Part shown: one piece after another, positions 63,749-64,000 of the stretch | Numbering within the stretch: the stretch's first letter is position 1 | How the letters are laid out: every line of letters begins with the position of its first letter | Source: an uncultured Aquimarina sp. | GTDB taxonomy: Bacteria; Bacteroidota; Bacteroidia; Flavobacteriales; Flavobacteriaceae | NCBI GenBank assembly: GCA_947503835.1 | Contig: CANNFM010000003.1 | Coordinates: 62,001 to 126,000 of the forward strand | DNA length: 64,000 bases | Direction of reading: 5' to 3' | Notes under the pieces: model-generated | What the model was told of the DNA's origin: nothing | The model's database searches: none | Seen by the model: the letters and a program-made list of their open reading frames with translations, nothing else | Translations under genes and position numbers: made by a program

Positions 63749-64000
63749 TGCAATAGACTTAAGTTTTACATTTTTGATTAGGGCATCAAGAGTATACAAG
63801 ATATGTTCTTTGTCCTGTTCGTTCATTTGCTGTACTTCGATGACACGTTTTAGAAGTTGATGATCTACTTCTACAGCTACTTTACCAATTAAGAAGTCCA
63901 GACTTACTTCTAATATATCTGCAATTTTAGCCGCTACTTCTATAGATGGTTTTACTTCATCCCGTTCGTAACGTCCAATAATATCGCCAGAGGTACCTAC
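63746..64000 (-). CDS. XRE-family repressor, second copy, N-terminus outside window
   Basis: The minus-strand frame matches the XRE gene at 55,848-56,174 from its stop up to the window edge, about 85 of 108 codons. The start would be at 64,072. Its presence indicates that the right copy carries at least the beginning of a second element. Confidence 0.88.
   Translation of the reverse strand, partial: VGTSGDIIGRYERDEVKPSIEVAAKIADILEVSLDFLIGKVAVEVDHQLLKRVIEVQQMNEQDKEHILYTLDALIKNVKLKSIA

Larger units (their letters stand above)
62031..64000. repeat. Right copy of the long direct repeat, continues past the window
   Basis: Matches 54,133-56,102 at an offset of 7,898 bp. It starts at TAACTATTACCCTTTTGGGC, directly after ACGCGT. 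The extent to the right is unknown. Confidence 0.97.

Overview
The window looks like chromosomal DNA of a marine flavobacterium (Bacteroidetes, Flavobacteriaceae, possibly Aquimarina-like; the genus is a guess). The grounds are the AT-rich sequence, promoters with the Bacteroidetes -7 box TAnnTTTG, a TonB receptor with STN and carboxypeptidase-regulatory domains next to a FecI/FecR-type pair, a YtxJ bacillithiol-type protein, and RHS proteins with the NYYPFG core motif. No rRNA, tRNA or CRISPR array was recognised.

Layout. 1-5,718 (mostly minus strand): exonuclease/GIY-YIG protein, a small four-helix-bundle (S23) gene in its own repeat-flanked unit, a YggS-type PLP protein, a 41-bp tandem repeat, a DUF1015 protein, 3-hydroxybutyryl-CoA dehydrogenase, a relic of a second S23 unit, and a Gfo/Idh oxidoreductase. 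5,939-8,575 (plus): pcm and an MsbA-like ABC exporter. 8,570-18,069 (minus): a surface-polysaccharide locus with glycosyltransferases, a FkbM methyltransferase and an AlgI/AlgJ-like O-acetylation system. 18,336-26,742: smpB, small secreted proteins, a TetR-thioesterase unit with two matching operators, clpB, ytxJ and an Nramp transporter. 26,866-31,794: TonB receptor, FecR-like anti-sigma factor and ECF sigma factor. 31,852-46,743: a broken Crp/Fnr gene, then mostly housekeeping genes (fahA, glyA, lspA, lpdA, a CDGSH protein, metE under a cobalamin riboswitch, a DUF3179 protein).

47,181-64,000 is the accessory region and the most interesting part. Two large secreted RHS-type proteins are followed by an immunity candidate and then a compact element: a divergent XRE repressor, a P-loop ATPase with a C-terminal winged helix, a complete tyrosine recombinase, a second recombinase lacking two catalytic residues, a small protein, a ParE/RelE-type toxin-antitoxin pair, a block of strong inverted repeats and one unknown gene. 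A second, apparently identical copy of the RHS tip, the immunity gene and the start of the XRE gene follows. It begins exactly at the codons for the conserved NYYPFG motif. The repeat unit is 7,898 bp and the second copy runs off the window. My reading is a recombinase-borne element that inserts inside the RHS core motif, supplies a new toxin tip plus immunity gene, and pushes the previous tip downstream as an orphan. A simple tandem duplication is the main alternative.

The XRE/ATPase intergenic region shows two divergent consensus promoters, each overlapped by a copy of an 18-bp operator-like sequence. This suggests a repressor switch over the recombinase operon.
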